From assembly GCA_944474755.1 (NCBI GenBank), contig OX104124.1, positions 21,054,452-21,118,451 on the forward strand: 64,000 nucleotides of DNA. Direction: 5' to 3'. Within the stretch, counting starts at the first letter, position 1; every line of letters starts with the position of its first letter. Source of the DNA: Limnoperna fortunei. Taxonomy: Eukaryota; Mollusca; Bivalvia; Mytilida; Modiolidae. The position numbers were made by a program, and so were the translations under genes. This document shows, piece after piece, positions 23,846-34,912 of this stretch. The notes beneath the pieces were generated by a model. It saw only the letters and a list, made by a program, of their open reading frames with translations, had not been told where the DNA came from and did not search any database.

Positions 23846-23889
23846 ACGCCAGACGCGCGTTTCGTCTACATAAGACTCATCAGTGGCGT
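23846..23889 (-). ncRNA. Hammerhead ribozyme, array unit 5
   Basis: Core intact, identical to unit 1. Neighbouring unit sequence has private substitutions (ACCAGGG, CTTGACTTTG). Confidence 0.9.
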
Positions 23890-24394
23890 TTAACTATAAA
23901 TGTTTAAGATATTCTTCATTGGGAGATGGAATAATATTTTTTTCATTGGGAGATGGAATAATATAAGTCCACTGGGATCGTGTAAATACACAATACAGGC
24001 AGTTCAAAATATTATATAAAGGGTCTAAAAGAATGCTGCTGAACCAGTACACTTATTTAGTATCGGATCGACAAACATGACGATACAGCATAAACAAAAA
24101 ATAATAATATACAAGTCTAGAAGATTATGCAACGATACATATGACGGTGTTTCTTGTCATAAATTTAGACACAGACTGACCAACGAATGGCCTTAGTCAT
24201 TGAGTGTCAATATAAATAAATAACGTGAACAATCACAACATATTCATCTTAAACTTTCTCATTTTAAATGAACCCAAAACTTTTTTAATAGTTGCTTCTC
24301 AGTCCGCTAACCGGGGACGTGCCGTGCTGTTACTTGGCTTTGCTCAAATATTCCAACAAGATGTAATCCAAATGATCAAGGTGACAAATTCATT

Positions 24395-24438
24395 ACGCCA
24401 GACGCGCGTTTCGTCTACATAAGACTCATCAGTGGCGT
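24395..24438 (-). ncRNA. Hammerhead ribozyme, array unit 6
   Basis: Core intact, identical to unit 1. Confidence 0.9.
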
Positions 24439-24941
24439 TTAACTATAAATGTTTAAGATATTCTTCATTGGGAGATGGAATAATATTTTTTTCATTGGGA
24501 GATGGAATAATATAAGTCCACTGGGATCGTGTAAATACACAATACAGGCAGTTCAAAATATTATATAAAGGGTCTAAAAGAATGCTGCTGAACCAGTACA
24601 CTTATTTAGTATCGGATCGACAAACATGACGATACAGCATAAACAAAAAATAATAATATACAAGTCTAGAAGATTATGCAACGATACATATGGCGGTGTT
24701 TCTTGTCATAAATTTAGACACAGACTGACCAACGAATGGCCTTAGTCATTGAGTGTCAATATAAATAAATAACGTGAACAATCACAACATATTCATCTTA
24801 AACTTTCTCATTTTAAATGAACCCAAAACTTTTTTAATAGTTGCTTCTCAGTCGCTAACCGGGACGTGCCGTGCTGTTACTTGGCTTTGCTCAAATATTC
24901 CAACAAGATGTAATCCAAATGATCAAGGTGACAAATTCATT

Positions 24942-24985
24942 ACGCCAGACGCGCGTTTCGTCTACATAAGACTCATCAGTGGCGT
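24942..24985 (-). ncRNA. Hammerhead ribozyme, array unit 7
   Basis: Core intact, identical to unit 1. The unit around it has two single-base deletions outside the ribozyme. Confidence 0.9.
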
Positions 24986-25490
24986 TTAACTATAAATGTT
25001 TAAGATATTCTTCATTGGGAGATGGAATAATATTTTTTTCATTGGGAGATGGAATAATATAAGTCCACTGGGATCGTGTAAATACACAATACAGGCAGTT
25101 CAAAATATTATATAAAGGGTCTAAAAGAATGCTGCTGAACCAGTACACTTATTTAGTATCGGATCGACAAACATGACGATACAGCATAAACAAAAAATAA
25201 TAATATACAAGTCTAGAAGATTATGCAACGATACATATGACGGTGTTTCTTGTCATAAATTTAGACACAGACTGACCAACGAATGGCCTTAGTCATTGAG
25301 TGTCAATATAAATAAATAACGTGAACAATCACAACATATTCATCTTAAACTTTCTCATTTTAAATGAACCCAAAACTTTTTTAATAGTTGCTTCTCAGTC
25401 CGCTAACCGGGGACGTGCCGTGCTGTTACTTGGCTTTGCTCAAATATTCCAACAAGATGTAATCCAAATGATCAAGGTGACAAATTCATT

Positions 25491-25534
25491 ACGCCGGACG
25501 CGCGTTTCGTCTACATAAGACTCATCAGTGGCGT
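25491..25534 (-). ncRNA. Hammerhead ribozyme, array unit 8, stem I variant
   Basis: Core intact, but the base after the cleavage site is C instead of T on the minus strand. This breaks the A-U pair of stem I nearest the core. The unit is the last of the array and has further private changes, as expected for an edge copy. Confidence 0.85.
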
Positions 25535-25743
25535 TTAACTATAAATGTTTAAGATATTCTTCATTGGGAGATGGAATAATATTTTTTTCATTGGGATATG
25601 GAATTATATAAGTCCACTGGGATCGTGTAAATACACAATACAGGCAGTTCAAAATATTATATAAAGGGTCTAAAAGAATGCTGCTGAACCAGTACACTTA
25701 TTTAGTATCGGATCGACAAACATGACGATACAGCATAAACAAA

Positions 25744-26490
25744 TACTTTCACGTAATAAATCAAAATGCAGAACGATATGTTCTCATTATTACACTTTAA
25801 ATTAAGACACATAAATTTCCTTAGAAAAACAAAACGTGTTAATTATTCGATCTAATTGTCTTGTTATAATGAGGTGTACAAAAATGTGTTCAAGGGCTTA
25901 AATTCTAATTTGGGTTTATCTACATGCATTCAAGGACATTACTCAAATGAGGTACACATAAGGGAAAACTATTTATCATTCATGCATAAAACAGTTTATT
26001 TTTACTAAATAAACTGACATATATGAATCACGGACAGTCTATACTAACGGGACATGTCACTGGCGTTTTCGGCAAAATTTCAAATGGTAACAAATGTATT
26101 TCCAGCAGACGCGTTCATTGTTGTAGACAAGATTTTTATGGTACAATAACATGTAAATATACACTAATATATGTTTTCTGCAAAACTAGATAGACAAGTT
26201 TAGCTTTTCATGCATCCGCCCCTGAACCGTCTCATAGCTGCATTACAAATTTTATGGATTTATTGAAGTATCTGGCTTTTTTGTTATTTATATGTAGGAT
26301 AGGTAAACAATGTACATGTACCTTGTAATGACATTATTTACGCTAAACTATTATCCAATGGTGCTCGAGGGATTTAAATGCCTGTCGTCACTTCACACGT
26401 GCTTTTTAAAAAATAATTAAGCAAAAGTTGACTCCCTAAACAAATGTTTAAAATGAGGTAAAAATATGTTTTGTTAAATTTGCATCAATA
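25744..26490. other. No gene seen
   Basis: AT-rich sequence after the array; no coding or repeat content recognised. Confidence 0.4.
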
Positions 26491-26494
26491 TCAG

Positions 26495-26825
26495 AACGAA
26501 AATAAAGATACAGAGCAAACAATTTTTTTAACCCAAACAGCTTTAAAAAGTAGGGAGATCTTGGTACAATGTTTACCTTTTAATTGTTAACTGACCAATA
26601 CATTGAATGAAATAGAAGTCAATATGTGGAACGTAACATTACTACACTAAAATACTGATAAACGAAAATAAAGATACAGAACATATAATATTTTTTCCAA
26701 AAACAGCTTTAAAAGGTAGGGAGATTTTGGTACAATGTTTACCTTAAAATTGTTCACTGACCAATGCTTTGAATGAAATAGAAGTCAATATGTGGAACGT
26801 AACATTACTACACTAAAATACTGAT
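26495..26825 (+). repeat. Two-copy tandem duplication, 166-bp unit
   Basis: The word AACGAAAATAAAGATACAGA starts copy one at 26495 and copy two at 26661. The copies share long blocks such as GGTACAATGTTTACCTT and GTCAATATGTGGAACGTAAC and differ by roughly one base in ten. No coding content. Confidence 0.9.
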
Positions 26826-27103
26826 TACAACCCCGATTCAACCTAAGAATATATCGAAATTTCAGTACACATACTAGTGCAATCCTGACGTAAACCAATG
26901 AAATGACAAAAAATATTTATAGATTTAGTAAACAACCACAGAGAGTCATTTACTCCGAAGACTGATCGTCATTTGACTATGTATTTAAATCAAATTATCA
27001 AATTACACCTGCTTAAAAGAGGGAAAACGAAAGAAACAAAAAAAAAAAGTATATACAAGCAAAAACAAAAACAACACATTCATAACTTTATTCCTCAAAT
27101 ACA

Positions 27104-27106
<3 letters not shown>

Positions 27107-27182
<76 letters not shown>
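27107..27182. repeat. (TA)n microsatellite
   Basis: About 38 TA units in otherwise AT-rich DNA. Confidence 0.97.
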
Positions 27183-27184
<2 letters not shown>

Positions 27185-28370
27185 TAATTAATGTATATAA
27201 GCAAATAACTAAACCTAATTACAAGGTAGAGAGAAAATTAAATATTTACAACAATCAGGTCATTTCATATAATATTTCATTCTGTGGTATTTGTATTAGT
27301 ACAATCCTCAATAGGTGCTATCTCTTAAAATGAGTTTAATTTAGAAAGAGATCCTGACCTTAAAATATTTATCAGGAAACAGAAAAAAACATTTACAAAT
27401 ATTAAACAGAGCGACACTTTTTTTTTCATTTCCAAAAAAAATCAAACTTGTATTAGTAATGAAAATATCTAGTGTTTGCCCTTTTCTGACTCCAATTCGT
27501 CACTGTTGGTAGTTAAGTGGAGAAATAATTTTACAGTATACATTTTATGCATGTAATATACAGTTCAAAGACCCAAGTTTAAAGCTCAATAATTTTAATT
27601 TTGTTTCAAAAATAGAATATATTTTTAGGTTAGGATAATTTTTTCTCGGTAGGTAAGTAAAGGGCAAACAAACATAATTTACAAATACTGCTTACGGTAA
27701 GCCAAACACTGAAAATTAACTTATAATAACAATTTTTATAACATTTTATGTGTATTTTATTTTATTTTTCGAATTTCCAGTTTACATCGTTTCTAAACAT
27801 ATTGTCAAAGTCTTTTAAATTTAATATTTTCGTCTAATGCTACCATTGGCTGAATAACAACCAATCATTGTCCAGTATGGACAATAAGACAATATAAAAA
27901 TAGAATGAGATTACTTATGTGAAGATATATTATTTGTTACATCATTATGCTTTTAAATCGTTTTACTTTAAACATATCAATTAAGTACTTGTCACTGACC
28001 ATTTGCACATAAATAGCTTACTTATCCATCGAACCATTGGCCGAGATCTCATCACCATTTGTATAATGGTGTGTGAAGACATTATTTTTCTTATAGAAAA
28101 CGATTTGAAAAAAATAAAAGAACAATTAACTTACATTTCAAAACGAAAAAAGATTTGATACATATTCAGATTTCTTTCATTTGACTATAATTGGCATTCC
28201 AGTTGTATAACAACTGTTAGTCTGAATTATAAGTATGTCAGTGAATTAAAATTAGTTATCGAACTTCAGTGTTAGATTATTGTAAAGTATAAAGTGTACA
28301 CAATATATCATTTTTATTCAGATGTGACTGCTTACAAAACAAAACAAAAAAACCCAAACAAAATCCAAAA
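27183..28370. other. No gene seen
   Basis: AT-rich, no convincing ORF, RNA gene or repeat recognised. Confidence 0.4.
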
Positions 28371-28374
28371 AAAA

Positions 28375-28520
28375 AAAAAAAAACATTGTGTTGAGCGACA
28401 ATTTCTGCAATAGTTTCCCTATATCGTCGTTTCTAGTTTTTATTGGGGGAGGAAAATTCCTCGATGTTCTTAACCTTAACAATGTATAGAGAACCACTAT
28501 GGAGTCCACGTTAAGAGCAG
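28375..28520 (-). mobile_element. Fragment of tRNA-derived SINE
   Basis: Body words GACAATTTCTGCAATAGTTT, TATATCGTCG and GTTTTTATTGGGGGAGGAA match the tail-proximal part of the main SINE family. An A-rich tract lies at the left and the tRNA-like head is missing. Confidence 0.5.
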
Positions 28521-28959
28521 GGACTGGTCAGTTTCTGAAACCTTCGCACCTATCATTGTTGAAAATGTTCCTGATGATTGCTTCTTGTCTTAGACGGCGT
28601 ATTGTCGTCCGTTTTGATAACGTGCTCTGATTAGATTACCAAATTTGTTAAATAGGTAATAAAAATAATACCATTTTAGTCCTGTTATGTCTTCAAGGTT
28701 GCTCTGATTTCAGACGCATTCTATTTAAATAATCGGCAATCACAAGATAATAATAATAAATTGTAAACTTATTTTATAAGTTCGTAGGGTCAGCAACATA
28801 GAAACGGACACTGGTAATCTAAACACTTGAATGAGTTTTATTATTCAAGGTTACCAGAAGTTCAACTAGACAGGTATAAATACGTAGTAACCCTGTAATT
28901 CCGGAATAGAAACTGAAGTTCTATAATCTAAGGTAAGTGTTTAAAAATATAGAATATAT

Positions 28960-29330
28960 TTTAAAAAAATTGTACCTACTTTAATAATTACCTAAGGTCC
29001 TGTTTTCACCTAGATTGTATTGATCCCTCTAGTTTTTATTGTACAATACATACGTGATTGAATATTGTGTAACTATAGGATCTTACATTGGTACGAGTGG
29101 ATTATCGGATTTCTCCAATCGAGATAGTAAAATTATGGAATTTTAAGACCGAGCCTTGGCGTGGACTTTAATTTCCATAATTTAACTATCGAGATTGGAG
29201 AAATCCGATAATCAAAGAGTACTAATGTAAGATTCTGTTTCTCTAATTTTAAAAAGTAGTAAATTTGCGAAACGAAGTACAAATTCTCCCAACCCCAATT
29301 TTAAAGATAAACTCAGAAACCGTTATCGAT
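28960..29330. mobile_element. Palindromic MITE inside an older dispersed repeat
   Basis: The arms GGATTATCGGATTTCTCCAA (about 29098) and TTGGAGAAATCCGATAATC (about 29196) with inner TAACTATCGAGAT blocks form a near-perfect hairpin at about 29096-29216. Flank 29220-29310 (CTAATTTTAAAAAGTAGTAAATTTGCG...) recurs in inverted orientation at 48.59-48.69 and 49.6-49.7 kb. Flank 28970-29075 (AATAATTACC...TTTATTGTACAATAC) resembles 53875-53965. So this is a composite of at least two repeat families. Confidence 0.65.
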
Positions 29331-29502
29331 TCCTAAAATCTGAAGTATACAAAATGTCGCTGGACCTATGGCGATGATTTGTCATGCATTTTTTTGTTTC
29401 CAATCGACTTCCTGTTTACGCGTTTTTGACCTGAAAAATGTCGCAACGCGTCAAAATTCCTAGAGACTTGGGACCACCACCATTGATACCATTGATCACA
29501 AG

Positions 29503-30585
29503 TTTCCTTAATGTTCGGTATTTCGACAGTTTCCTTGGTGTTTGGTATTTTGACAGTTTCCTTGGTGTTCGGTATTTTGACAGTTTCCTTGGTGTTAGGT
29601 ATTTTGACAGTTTCCTTGGTGTTCGGTATTTTGACAGTTTCATTGGTGTTCGGTATTTGACAGTTTCCTTGGTGTTCGGTATTTTGACAGTTTCCTTGGT
29701 GTTCGGTATTTTGACAGTTTCCTTGGTGTTCGGTATTTTGACAGTTTCCTTGGTGTTCGGTATTTTGACAGTTTCCTTGGTGTTCGGTATTTTGACAGTT
29801 TCCTTGGTGTTCGGTATTTTGACAGTTTCCTTGGTGTTCGGTATTTTGACAGTTTCCTTGGTGTTCGGTATTTTGACAGTTACCTTGGTGTTCGGTATTT
29901 TGACAGTTTCCTTGGTGTTTGGTATTTTGACAGTTTCCTTGGTGTTCGGTATTTTGACAGTTTCCTGGTGTTCGGTATTTTGACAGTTTCCTTGGTGTTC
30001 GGTATTTTGACAGTTTCCTTGGTGTTCGGTATTTTGACAGTTTCCTTGGTGTTCGGTATTTTGACAGTTTCATTGGTGTTCGGTATTTGACAGTTTCCTT
30101 GGTGTTCGGTATTTTGACAGTTTCCTTGGTGTTCGGTATTTTGACAGTTTCCTTGGTGTTCGGTATTTTGACAGTTTCCTTGGTGTTCGGTATTTTGACA
30201 GTTTCCTTGGTGTTCGGTATTTTGACAGTTTCCTTGGTGTTCGGTATTTTGACAGTTTCCTTGGTGTTCGGTATTTTGACAGTTTCCTTGGTGTTCGGTA
30301 TTTTGACAGTTTCCTTGGTGTTCGGTATTTTGACAGTTTCCATGGTGTTCGGTATTTTGACAGTTTCCTTGGTGTTCGGTATTTTGACAGTTTCCTTGGT
30401 GTTCGGTATTTTGACAGTTTCCTTGGTGTTCGGTATTTTGACAGTTTCCTTGGTGTTCGGTATTTTGACAGTTTCCTTGGTGTTCGGTATTTTGACAGTT
30501 TCCTTGGTGTTCGGTATTTTGACAGTTTCCATGGTGTTTGGTATTCTGACAGTTTCCATGGTATTCGGTATTTTGTTATTGCCTT
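29503..30585. repeat. 27-bp minisatellite, about 40 units
   Basis: The unit, TTTCCTTGGTGTTCGG followed by TATTTTGACAG, is repeated with very few changes. Three units lack one base (near 29657, 29965 and 30088). Because 27 is divisible by three and no stop occurs in the unit, long ORFs open on both strands, including a 409-codon minus-strand frame (29366-30595) made of the nonamer IPNTKETVK. The three 1-bp deletions shift it through all three frames and back. Start and stop fall in the immediate flanks. I regard the ORFs as consequences of the repeat, although a repetitive protein cannot be excluded. Confidence 0.95.
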
Positions 30586-31012
30586 GATTGTTCATGTCCC
30601 AGCTTTCATGCCAATTAGTAGTGTTGACGACAGTTATTTACATTTTAATGTTGCTTCGTTGTTATCTATAATGCTTTTGAAAAATTAATCTGCAAATCGA
30701 AACATAAAACATAAAATAATACCTGCATATAAACGTACATTTATTTTTAACTATAATTAACGTATTCCTATATAGGACCCATATATTCCAATATAGGACC
30801 AATATAGAAACAAAAAAAATCTAGTTGTTTAGGGGCATAAAGTTCGGGAGGACGATATTTGAAAAAAAAAGGTTGGTAAAAAATATGAAAATAAATGTGT
30901 TGATAAAACTGTTCCAAATGATAATCTCTGACATAAATCGTAATTTGTATTGTCACCAATGGTGTCGTTGGTAAATTTGTGATAGTAAAATCATAGATTA
31001 TAGATAAACTGT
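30586..31012. other. No gene seen; shared flank word
   Basis: AT-rich. The piece GCTTTTGAAAAATTAATCTGCAAATCGA near 30670-30700 is nearly repeated at about 56030-56055, next to the second galactosyltransferase block. Confidence 0.4.
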
Positions 31013-31252
31013 TTTTTTGTTTGTTTGTTTACTGTTTAACGCCACATTCGGCAATTTGGCAGCTATATATGGCGTCCAGTTTTTATTGGGGGTGGAAGCT
31101 GGAGTACCCGAAGAAAACCCCTGACCTGCGGCAGAAAAATTGGCAATCCTTTTAATTATGATTGAAGTCGAGTACACCCTGCCCGCAGTGAAACTCGAAC
31201 CCGCAATATCGGTGTTGACAGACCACGTGATATATAGAAGACGAACTAAACT
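31013..31252 (-). mobile_element. tRNA-derived SINE, head-truncated
   Basis: Main SINE family: (TTTG)n tail at the left, body TTTAACGCCACATTCGGCAA..., GTCCAGTTTTTATTGGGGG, and B-box remnant AAACTCGAACCCGCAAT. The A-box end is lost at about 31250. Confidence 0.75.
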
Positions 31253-31767
31253 GTGACTTCTGCGTACCTCTTTGCGAACAATTCGTCATCAGTATATTCC
31301 TTAAGCCTTTTCATTCTATGTATGCACCTTCGAAATTTTATGTCTTTGATTCTGTCGACCTTGCCAAAGTTTTATACATTGTCAAAAGTACAAAATTGTA
31401 TGTAGTGACATAGTTACATCATTTAAATTGTTAATTGTACTTGACATGCGCGTTTCGTCAAATTAACCCTAACAAAAGTGTTGCTCTTATCCCGGACGCC
31501 TCTGCACTTCAACGCTTTTTTAAACTTATCTGGACGCACGCTCCCAGCTACGGCAGAAGGTTTTTATACTAAAGGTGCTCGAAACTAAAAACACACGAAT
31601 TCTAAACACTGAAGGTCATCTATACAATAGACAAACTGGTACATATTTGCAATTTTAAAGCACAACCGTTAACAATGATTAATGAATCATAAATATACAA
31701 CAAAAAATCAATTTTCGATTGCCTCGTCGATTGTATCATATACATGTATTGTGGGTTATTTTAGGAA

Positions 31768-32046
31768 ATGAAATTGACACTGTGCATTGTGGTTGGAATG
31801 TGTGTAATTTCGGCTGTAGTTGGTCATGGCAAACAAGGAGACGGCAAGGGAAGAGGCTGGAGACACGATTGGCATGGCGGCAGTAAACACGGCGACTGGA
31901 AATCATTTACAGGGAATCCAATTCCGTACCCGAAGCCAACTGGTTTCCCTTATGATTATAGTAAACCAGCAGGATCTCGTTTTCCATTTCATTATAGACC
32001 CTCCCAAAATCCAGATGTCCCCGTAGTCATCAACACTGGAGAATAA
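31768..32046 (+). CDS. Small secreted Gly/His/Lys-rich protein
   Basis: This 92-residue ORF has a clear signal peptide (residues 1-19, MKLTLCIVVGMCVISAVVG, probable cleavage just after Gly19). The mature part is rich in Gly, His, Lys, Trp and Asp up to about residue 45, then Pro/Tyr/Phe-rich to about residue 82, with a short acidic end. There are no cysteines in the mature chain, no membrane segment and no known domain. A polypyrimidine-poor but plausible splice acceptor (TTATTTTAG) lies three bases before the ATG, so a noncoding first exon is likely upstream. AATAAA-type signals follow the stop (around 32043 and 32100). The composition suggests an extracellular matrix, shell, byssus or mucus component, or a processed peptide precursor; this is inference only. 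Confidence 0.75.
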   Translation: MKLTLCIVVGMCVISAVVGHGKQGDGKGRGWRHDWHGGSKHGDWKSFTGNPIPYPKPTGFPYDYSKPAGSRFPFHYRPSQNPDVPVVINTGE

Positions 32047-32223
32047 ACATACAACAACTAGATAAGTGTCTTTATTTATAAAATGTCAACAATTTGTAGA
32101 AATAAACAAAATATAATATGCAAGAAATGTATCAGTATAAAATAAGAAGGCTAAATTTTTTATTTAATTAATTAACGTACATAAAATACAAATTAAAAGG
32201 AACAATCGATGAATATTATCTTA

Positions 32224-32300
32224 GGCGAGCACTATTTCAGCTATGTTTAGGGCGAGGTTACAAACAATTAATCTTTGGTTTGGATAAAAGGAATGGGTCA
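32224..32300 (-). mobile_element. Fragment of family-2 retroposon
   Basis: GGCGAGCACTATTTCAGCTAT followed by a GGGCGAGGTTACAAACAAT block matches the tail-proximal part of family 2; the GATT tail is absent. Confidence 0.5.
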
Positions 32301-32639
32301 ACCGAAAACATATTCAATTGTCACGTCACGTGACATGTATGGGTTACTGGGTAGGGACGGATAATTAAGCATTATGATTTCACATTTCTTCTTTTATTCA
32401 TATACAAAATATGTTTAACATAAGGTACACAAAATACAAGTTTTACAAATGCCACATGATGACAACATACACATATAACTATAACAATGGTGTAAATAAG
32501 TGATTACAATACATTTGAAATGTATTTTATAAATAGTGATAATATATATAATAGTTTTGTGTTACAAATTGAAAACAAACCTTAGAGTTTTTGTATTGTT
32601 GGTCCGGGCGAATAATATTGGGTTACATATAAATCTCGA

Positions 32640-34280
32640 AAGTGAGAGATTCTATCATTTTTACAAACAAACAGATAATGGAATTCTTCTCCTATCAATC
32701 ATCATTACATAAATGGCAAACTCTTTCTTCTTTGGGAATGTTTTGCCAACGACCTGTCCCAATAGGAAATTTTACATTACTTAATCTAAATTTTGTTATC
32801 CTAATTCATGACTTCTCTTGTAGCGTAAATAAATTTTTTCAAAGCCAAAATTGCACTTGCAAATTTCATAGAAAGCCCCTCTAGAAGAAATATTAAGTCT
32901 CTATACCATTTTTGAATAAATTGGTTTTGAAGAGTTTGTTTGATTAAATTTTTATACGGAGTGGCTATTTGTCCGGCTAGCATGAAAAAATAGCTCTCAC
33001 TCTATTCGTCCGGCCATTAGAAATGCGCATATCACGAGCAGCAGCAGGAGCCCGCGTCGATCTCATATCTCTCTCGCTATGGCTGAAAAAGGTGAACTTC
33101 ATATCGGCCGTACATTTTCGTCTTATGTAGAATTACAATTAAGAATCCGTCTATTTGAACTTAGCAAAAATGTACAATTTTGCACAAGAGATTCACGCAC
33201 GATATTGTAGGCAAGGAAAGGGGCATTAACTTTACACTTTTAAGATTCTAGCATAATAAAGCACGAGTCTTGAATTCATCGACACTTGACCATGGGTAGA
33301 GCATGACAAAATAAGCCCAACGGACAACTACACTACAAGTTATTCTTTAGATCATATATATCCGGCAAGTAGCCTAGGGACTATTTTTCTTGCTAGCCGG
33401 ACGAATAGTCTCATGGCTATTTTTCCGGCTAGTCGGACAAATAGCAATTGCCATTTTATATACAGTAAAATCTATGAAAAATATATCTGGGAATATATAG
33501 CTTTGCCCGCATCAATCAAAAATAGACTTAACATACACTCTATCCACTTAAAATGACATACTCCACTTCTATGTAATCCATACATAAGTTTGAACATAAT
33601 ACTACTAAGTTTGCTTTCATTTTTCATAATTGGAGAATAGAAAGTTAACATTCTTAGTTTTATATCTATTTCTAGTGGGAATCTTCCTAATTCCCCATAT
33701 ACCATGAAATTTGGAGTACTTTTTAAGTATTGAGGATTCTCATAGAAAATTTTAAATGAACTTTTCGAATAATATTAGAATTTTTTTCATACCGCAACAA
33801 AATTTCAGAACCATACAATAAAATTAGAGCAATCATAAAGTAAAAAGTTTCAATTGAATATCTATAGGAATATTCATATTTCTAATTCTTAAATAGATAC
33901 TAAACATTAATTTCTCTGCTTGTTCTACAAGTTTTTTCTTTGCTTCTGTAAAAGACTCATTATATTTTTTACATTAATCCCAGGTAGTTATAACAGTTAT
34001 TTCAAGTGATGTATCGTTTAGTTTGAATTGCGGTATTCCATGCAGTTTTCTCTTGCAAAATATAACTTTGGTTCTGCTTGTGTTTACCTAGTTTCCACGT
34101 GTTGCAATACTCTGCAAATATATCTAAGGTTCTCTGCATGTCGTTAATTGATTTTTCCATTAATACAGTATCATCTTCGTACAAAATTGCATACATCTCG
34201 AGGTATATTCGAAGGGTATCCTGGCATTTTGTAGATAGAAAATCAAGAGGATGTATAACTGCTGGTGTGTGCATTATTTG
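32640..34280 (-). pseudogene. LINE reverse transcriptase C-terminal half, decayed
   Basis: From right to left on the minus strand: LYEDDTVLM, a degraded YADD catalytic box, followed by LDIFAEYCNTWKL (34002-34274); the post-RT region with MVYGELGRFPLEIDIKLRM (33472-33705); and near the 3' end a KWYRDLIFLLEG piece and GEEFHYLFVC (about 32655-32690), a conserved zinc-knuckle-like end of this LINE type. The order fits an APE-type LINE cut at its 5' side. The catalytic Ala is Glu (YEDD), and many stops and shifts occur. It is interrupted by a foldback MITE at 32963-33446. Confidence 0.75.
32963..33446. mobile_element. Foldback/TIR MITE inserted in the LINE
   Basis: The ends GCTATTTGTCCGGCTAG and CTAGTCGGACAAATAGC form an inverted repeat with one mismatch. 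Related GTCCGGC/GCCGGAC words recur just inside both ends (about 33006 and 33390). It splits LINE coding sequence whose two halves continue on either side. No ORF, superfamily not assigned. Confidence 0.75.
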
Positions 34281-34313
34281 GCGGCTACAATGACAATGAG
34301 CCTTCTCTTTTTC

Positions 34314-34400
34314 GAGGATTGATTGATTGAATGCTTGCTTCAGCTATATGCAGGACGAGAACATGTCAAAAACAGAACAACGGAGAAATACGACAAAAAG
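34314..34400 (-). mobile_element. Fragment of family-2 retroposon
   Basis: Starts with GATTGATTGATTGAATG, then CTTCAGCTATATGCAGGACGAGAACATG; cut after about 85 bp. It abuts the LINE remnant. Confidence 0.65.
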
Positions 34401-34612
34401 GCAGATAGACCTGAAGAACGTAGTTTTCAAATTTCGATTAAGAAATAATTTTCCAATAATGTACATGTAAAGTGTTCAGACAGCCGGACATTTTACAAAA
34501 ATCAGGATTGTTGTCGCTGTCACCTATTGTTTCTGTTTAACGATTAATATGTTGTCATTGTTTAATCAATCTAATTAAAATTAAATCTTTCACTAGCTCT
34601 CCCTTTTTGTTA

Positions 34613-34912
34613 TTGTCGCTATGAAGATCTAACAACATCCCATTACAGGTCATCTCATATTGAACTTTTGATATAAATGTTATCAAATGAAAAATTGCGG
34701 TATTCCCCCAAAAATTAACCAATCAAACGTAAGCTTTTATCTTAACTTGGGGTTTAGTTATGAAAAAGATACAATCATGCAAGAGAGATTCCGAACAATG
34801 ACAGAGGATTCCCCAACATTAAAAATTGGTGAAGACAGTTTTTGATTGGTCAATAAGAAGTTCAATCTGAGATGACCTGTAATGGGATGTTGTTAGATCT
34901 TCATAGCGACAA
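34613..34912. mobile_element. 300-bp Tc1/mariner-type MITE
   Basis: Inverted ends of about 55 bp (TTGTCGCTATGAAGATCTAA... at 34613 and its reverse complement ending at 34912) are almost perfectly matched and flanked by the dinucleotide TA on both sides (34611-34612, 34913-34914). TA duplication points to mobilisation by a Tc1/mariner transposase. No coding capacity. Confidence 0.85.

Larger units (their letters stand above)
21366..25743 (-). repeat. Eight-unit tandem array of 548-bp hammerhead-ribozyme repeats
   Basis: A landmark word (AACGTGAACAATCACAAC) recurs at 21481, 22029, 22577, 23126, 23673, 24222, 24771 and 25318. This gives periods of 547-549 bp and eight head-to-tail units that differ by only a few substitutions or single-base indels. 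Each unit carries one 44-nt hammerhead core on the minus strand, so minus-strand transcripts should self-cleave into unit-length RNAs with 5'-OH and 2',3'-cyclic phosphate ends. Each unit also has an internal short duplication (ATTGGGAGATGGAATAATAT twice). The 65-71 codon plus-strand ORFs repeated in each unit are by-products of the repeat. Such minimal type-I hammerheads are known in metazoan Penelope-like and retrozyme-like repeats. Confidence 0.93.

Noticed and set aside
22032..25518. Repeated 65-71 codon plus-strand ORFs in the tandem array
   Set aside because: They are the same accidental ORF copied with each 548-bp unit, run antisense through the ribozyme and start at a GTG; unit 7 frameshifts it without consequence. 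The repeat explains them.
29503..30585. CRISPR-like array
   Set aside because: Units are contiguous without unique spacers and the context is eukaryotic.
29366..30595. 409-codon IPNTKETVK repeat protein as a host gene
   Set aside because: Both strands and all frames are open because the unit is 27 bp without stops; no domain, signal or splice support. Kept as a minisatellite with the ORF noted.
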